Shown in pieces: positions 61,951 to 64,000 of a stretch of DNA of 64,000 nt. The stretch comes from Betaproteobacteria bacterium (lineage in GTDB: Bacteria; Pseudomonadota; Gammaproteobacteria; Burkholderiales; SG8-41), in the NCBI GenBank assembly GCA_028292435.1, contig JAQGMI010000145.1, positions 1 to 64,000 on the forward strand, given 5' to 3'. Positions within the stretch are counted from its first letter, which is position 1; each line of letters begins with the position of its first letter. The notes beneath the pieces were generated by a model. It had not been told where the DNA came from and did not search any database. It saw nothing but the letters and a program-made list of their open reading frames with translations. The position numbers and the translations under genes were made by a program.

Positions 61951-62976
61951 TTGAGCAAACCGGCCGCTAAACTCATCGACGTCGCCCGTCTCGCGGGCGT
62001 CTGCAATGCCACGGTATCGCGCGCGCTGGCGCGCGAGCCAACCGTCAGCGCTGAAATGCTGAAGCGCGTCGAAGCGGCGGCACGCGAGCTTGGCTATGTC
62101 CCTCACGGCGCGGCAAGCGCGCTGCGCGCGCGCCGCAGCCGCACCGTCGGCGCGGTGCTGCCGACACTCGACAATATGCTGTACGCGAAAGCGACCCATG
62201 CACTGCAAAAGGCGCTCGATGACAGCGGTTATATGCTGCTGCTCGCGTGCCACGACTTCGACCTCAAAAACGAGATTAAGGTCGTGCGCTCGCTGATCGA
62301 GCGCGGCATCGATGGCCTGGTGCTGATCGGCGCCGAACACGATGATGAACTGCATCAGATGCTCGATGCGAACAAGACACCGTACTTGCTGACCTGGGCG
62401 CTCGACGGCACCGGACTCCATCCGTGTGTCGGCTTCGACAACCGCACCGCTGCCATGCGCGTCGCCAACTACCTGCTTGATATCGGCCACCGCGATTTCG
62501 CGATGATTTCCGGCGTTATCGCCGGCAACGACCGGGCGAGAAAGCGGGTCGCCGGCGTGCGTGACGCGCTTCACGCACGCGGTCTCGAACTACCGTCGCA
62601 CCACCTGATTGAAACGCCGTTTACGCTCGCTGCGGGCCGCGAGGCGATGCAAACACTGCTCACATCAACATCACGTCCGAGCGCCGTAATCTGTGGCAAC
62701 GACGTCATGGCAGTCGGCGCGGTCTCCGAATGTCTTGCCCGTTCGATCGACGTGCCGGGTGAAATCTCGGTGACCGGTTTTGACGACATGGAGGCCGCGT
62801 CGATTCTGTCGCCCGCATTGACGACTGTCCGCGTGCCGATGCGTGAACTGGGCTACGCAGCGGCACAGCAGATCCTCGCTCATATTGGCGGCAAGCCCGC
62901 CGCGCGCGTGACCGAACTCGCGGTCGACCTCATCGTGCGCGGCACGACGGCGCCGCCGCGCGCGGGCCGCCGGTGA
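61951..62976 (+). CDS. LacI family transcriptional regulator, copy 1
   Basis: 341 residues. The DNA-binding HTH is at residues 7-27 (KLIDVARLAGVCNATVSRAL), followed by the hinge (AASALRARRSRTVGAVLPT) and a periplasmic-binding-protein-like effector domain (GIDGLVLIGAEHDDE, VGFDNRTAAMRVANYLLDIG, AVICGNDVMAVGAV, SVTGFDDMEAASILSPALTT). The TTG start has AGGTG upstream. It is separated from xsc by a terminator and is probably expressed on its own. A close paralogue follows after 64 bases. The operator-like site before xsc makes xsc a likely target. Confidence 0.92.
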   Translation: MSKPAAKLIDVARLAGVCNATVSRALAREPTVSAEMLKRVEAAARELGYVPHGAASALRARRSRTVGAVLPTLDNMLYAKATHALQKALDDSGYMLLLACHDFDLKNEIKVVRSLIERGIDGLVLIGAEHDDELHQMLDANKTPYLLTWALDGTGLHPCVGFDNRTAAMRVANYLLDIGHRDFAMISGVIAGNDRARKRVAGVRDALHARGLELPSHHLIETPFTLAAGREAMQTLLTSTSRPSAVICGNDVMAVGAVSECLARSIDVPGEISVTGFDDMEAASILSPALTTVRVPMRELGYAAAQQILAHIGGKPAARVTELAVDLIVRGTTAPPRAGRR

Positions 62977-63040
62977 AATCGCTTGCCGCTGCATCGGCGA
63001 GTTGCTACGCTCGCCGCTGCTTGCAATTCAAGGCCATCGT

Positions 63041-64000
63041 TTGATTAAAACCTCGCGCAAAAACGCCAAGCTGAGCGACGTCGCGCGCCTGGCGAAAGTG
63101 TCGACGGCGACGGCGTCGCGCGCCCTCATGCTGCCGCACAAGGTCAGGCCCTGCACGCTTGAACGAGTGCAGGCGGCCGTACGCGGACTGGGTTACGTCG
63201 CGCATGGGGCTGCGCGCGCGCTGGCATCGCGGCGCACGCACACGATTGGCGCGGTGGTGCCGACGCTCGACAACGCGATCTTCGCCAATACGACGCACGC
63301 GTTGCAGAAACAATTCGATGCAGCCGGCTACACCTTGCTGCTCGCGTGTCACGAATTCGATGCCGCCGTCGAAGTGCGGCTGACCCGCGCGCTGATCGAA
63401 CGCGGCATCGACGGCCTGGTGCTGCTCGGCACTTCACACGATCCGCAGATTTACGCGATGATCACGCAGCGCAAGATCCCGTACGTGTTGACGTGGGCGC
63501 TCGATACGAGCGGCGCGCATCACTGCGTCGGCTTCAATAATCGCGCGGCGGCTGTGCAACTGACCAATCATCTGCTCGAGCTTGGCCATCGTGAATTTGC
63601 AATGATTTCAGGCGTGACCGCCAACAATGAGCGCGCGCGCGACCGCTTGCAGGGCATACGCGATGCGCTGGCGGCACGCGGCATCAAGCTGGCGCCCGAG
63701 CGCGTAATCGAGAAACCGTATTCGCTTGCCAGCGGACGCGAAGGCCTCGGCGTGCTGATGGCGAGTGTGCGGCCGCCAACTGCAGTCCTGTGCGGCAACG
63801 ACGTGCTCGCGATCGGTGCGATCGCCGAATGCAATGCGCTGGGCATCGCGGTGCCGCGTCAAGTGTCGATCACCGGTTTCGACGACATGGAAATCGCCTC
63901 GCTGCTGTCGCCCGGGCTGACAACCGTGCATTTCCCGACGCTCGAACTGGGACAACTGGCCGCGGCGAACCTGCTGGCTCAACTGGCAGGCGGGAACGCC
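63041..64000 (+). CDS. LacI family transcriptional regulator, copy 2 (cut by window end)
   Basis: At least 320 residues, open to the last base of the window. It starts with TTG (IKTSRKNAKLSDVARLAK), has the HTH at about residues 10-30, a hinge (AARALASRRTHTIGAVVPT) and the effector domain (GIDGLVLLGTSHDPQ, VGFNNRAAAVQLTNHLLELG, AVLCGNDVLAIGAI, SITGFDDMEIASLLSPGLTT). It is clearly a paralogue of the preceding gene: both share VPTLDN-, LLLACH-F- and LTWALD-type segments. Only the last 20 or so residues should be missing. Two adjacent paralogues may answer to different effectors or form mixed dimers. Confidence 0.9.
   Translation, partial: MIKTSRKNAKLSDVARLAKVSTATASRALMLPHKVRPCTLERVQAAVRGLGYVAHGAARALASRRTHTIGAVVPTLDNAIFANTTHALQKQFDAAGYTLLLACHEFDAAVEVRLTRALIERGIDGLVLLGTSHDPQIYAMITQRKIPYVLTWALDTSGAHHCVGFNNRAAAVQLTNHLLELGHREFAMISGVTANNERARDRLQGIRDALAARGIKLAPERVIEKPYSLASGREGLGVLMASVRPPTAVLCGNDVLAIGAIAECNALGIAVPRQVSITGFDDMEIASLLSPGLTTVHFPTLELGQLAAANLLAQLAGGNA

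Overview
The window looks like a chromosome segment from a betaproteobacterium, most likely an uncultured or little-studied member of the Burkholderiales. The evidence is high GC, the gene order hemA-prfA-prmC-grxD, a LexA box of the CTGT-N8-ACAG type, a lexA-imuA-imuB-dnaE2 mutagenesis cassette, a BPSS1780-type membrane protein, and a large set of Bug-type substrate-binding proteins of tripartite tricarboxylate transporters (TTT). No insertion sequence, phage gene, integrase or CRISPR array was seen. The only RNA gene is the 3' end of a tRNA-Phe at the left edge. No gene-free stretch exceeds 300 bases.

Layout. 1-3,100: tRNA-Phe end, a secreted beta-helix protein, an acyltransferase-3 protein and an outer-membrane beta-barrel. 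3,100-9,540: an SOS unit on the minus strand (unknown 154-aa SANT-like protein, lexA, imuA, imuB, dnaE2) behind one near-perfect SOS box at 9517-9536. 9,700-13,920: a plus-strand unit with an orphan ABC-type binding protein, an AtuA-type protein, its small partner and a ThDP-dependent enzyme. 13,930-19,560: a minus-strand run with 3-hydroxyacyl-CoA dehydrogenase, a Bug protein, a TonB-dependent siderophore receptor and a PepSY membrane protein. 19,670-29,350: a long minus-strand run (Bug, MmgE/PrpD, an HMG-CoA-lyase-like enzyme, two Bug proteins, CoA-transferase, Bug, two exported methyltransferase paralogues), closed by a terminator at 19,670.

29,500-49,090 is a mosaic of small catabolic units. 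Bug proteins sit next to a molybdenum hydroxylase, a RidA protein, a bicupin, a CitE-like lyase, three D-2-hydroxyacid dehydrogenases, an enolase-superfamily dehydratase, a second CoA-transferase and a PrpB-like lyase. In all, twelve Bug proteins lie in about 29 kb with no TctA or TctB membrane subunit. They probably feed carboxylates to shared membrane subunits elsewhere, while the neighbouring enzymes activate, dehydrate, oxidise or cleave the acids.

49,178-52,790 is the housekeeping hemA-prfA-prmC-grxD block. 52,800-64,000 carries a TauE/SafE anion exporter, an MHS-type symporter, a GMC dehydrogenase, a BPSS1780 protein, a hydroxyacid-oxoacid transhydrogenase-type alcohol dehydrogenase, a DMT permease, sulfoacetaldehyde acetyltransferase (xsc) and two tandem LacI regulators, the second cut by the window edge. 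A LacI-type operator lies in front of xsc at 59968-59981. Together these suggest a C2-sulfonate (for example isethionate) degradation regulon: uptake, oxidation to sulfoacetaldehyde, cleavage to acetyl phosphate and sulfite, then sulfite export. That reading is inference.
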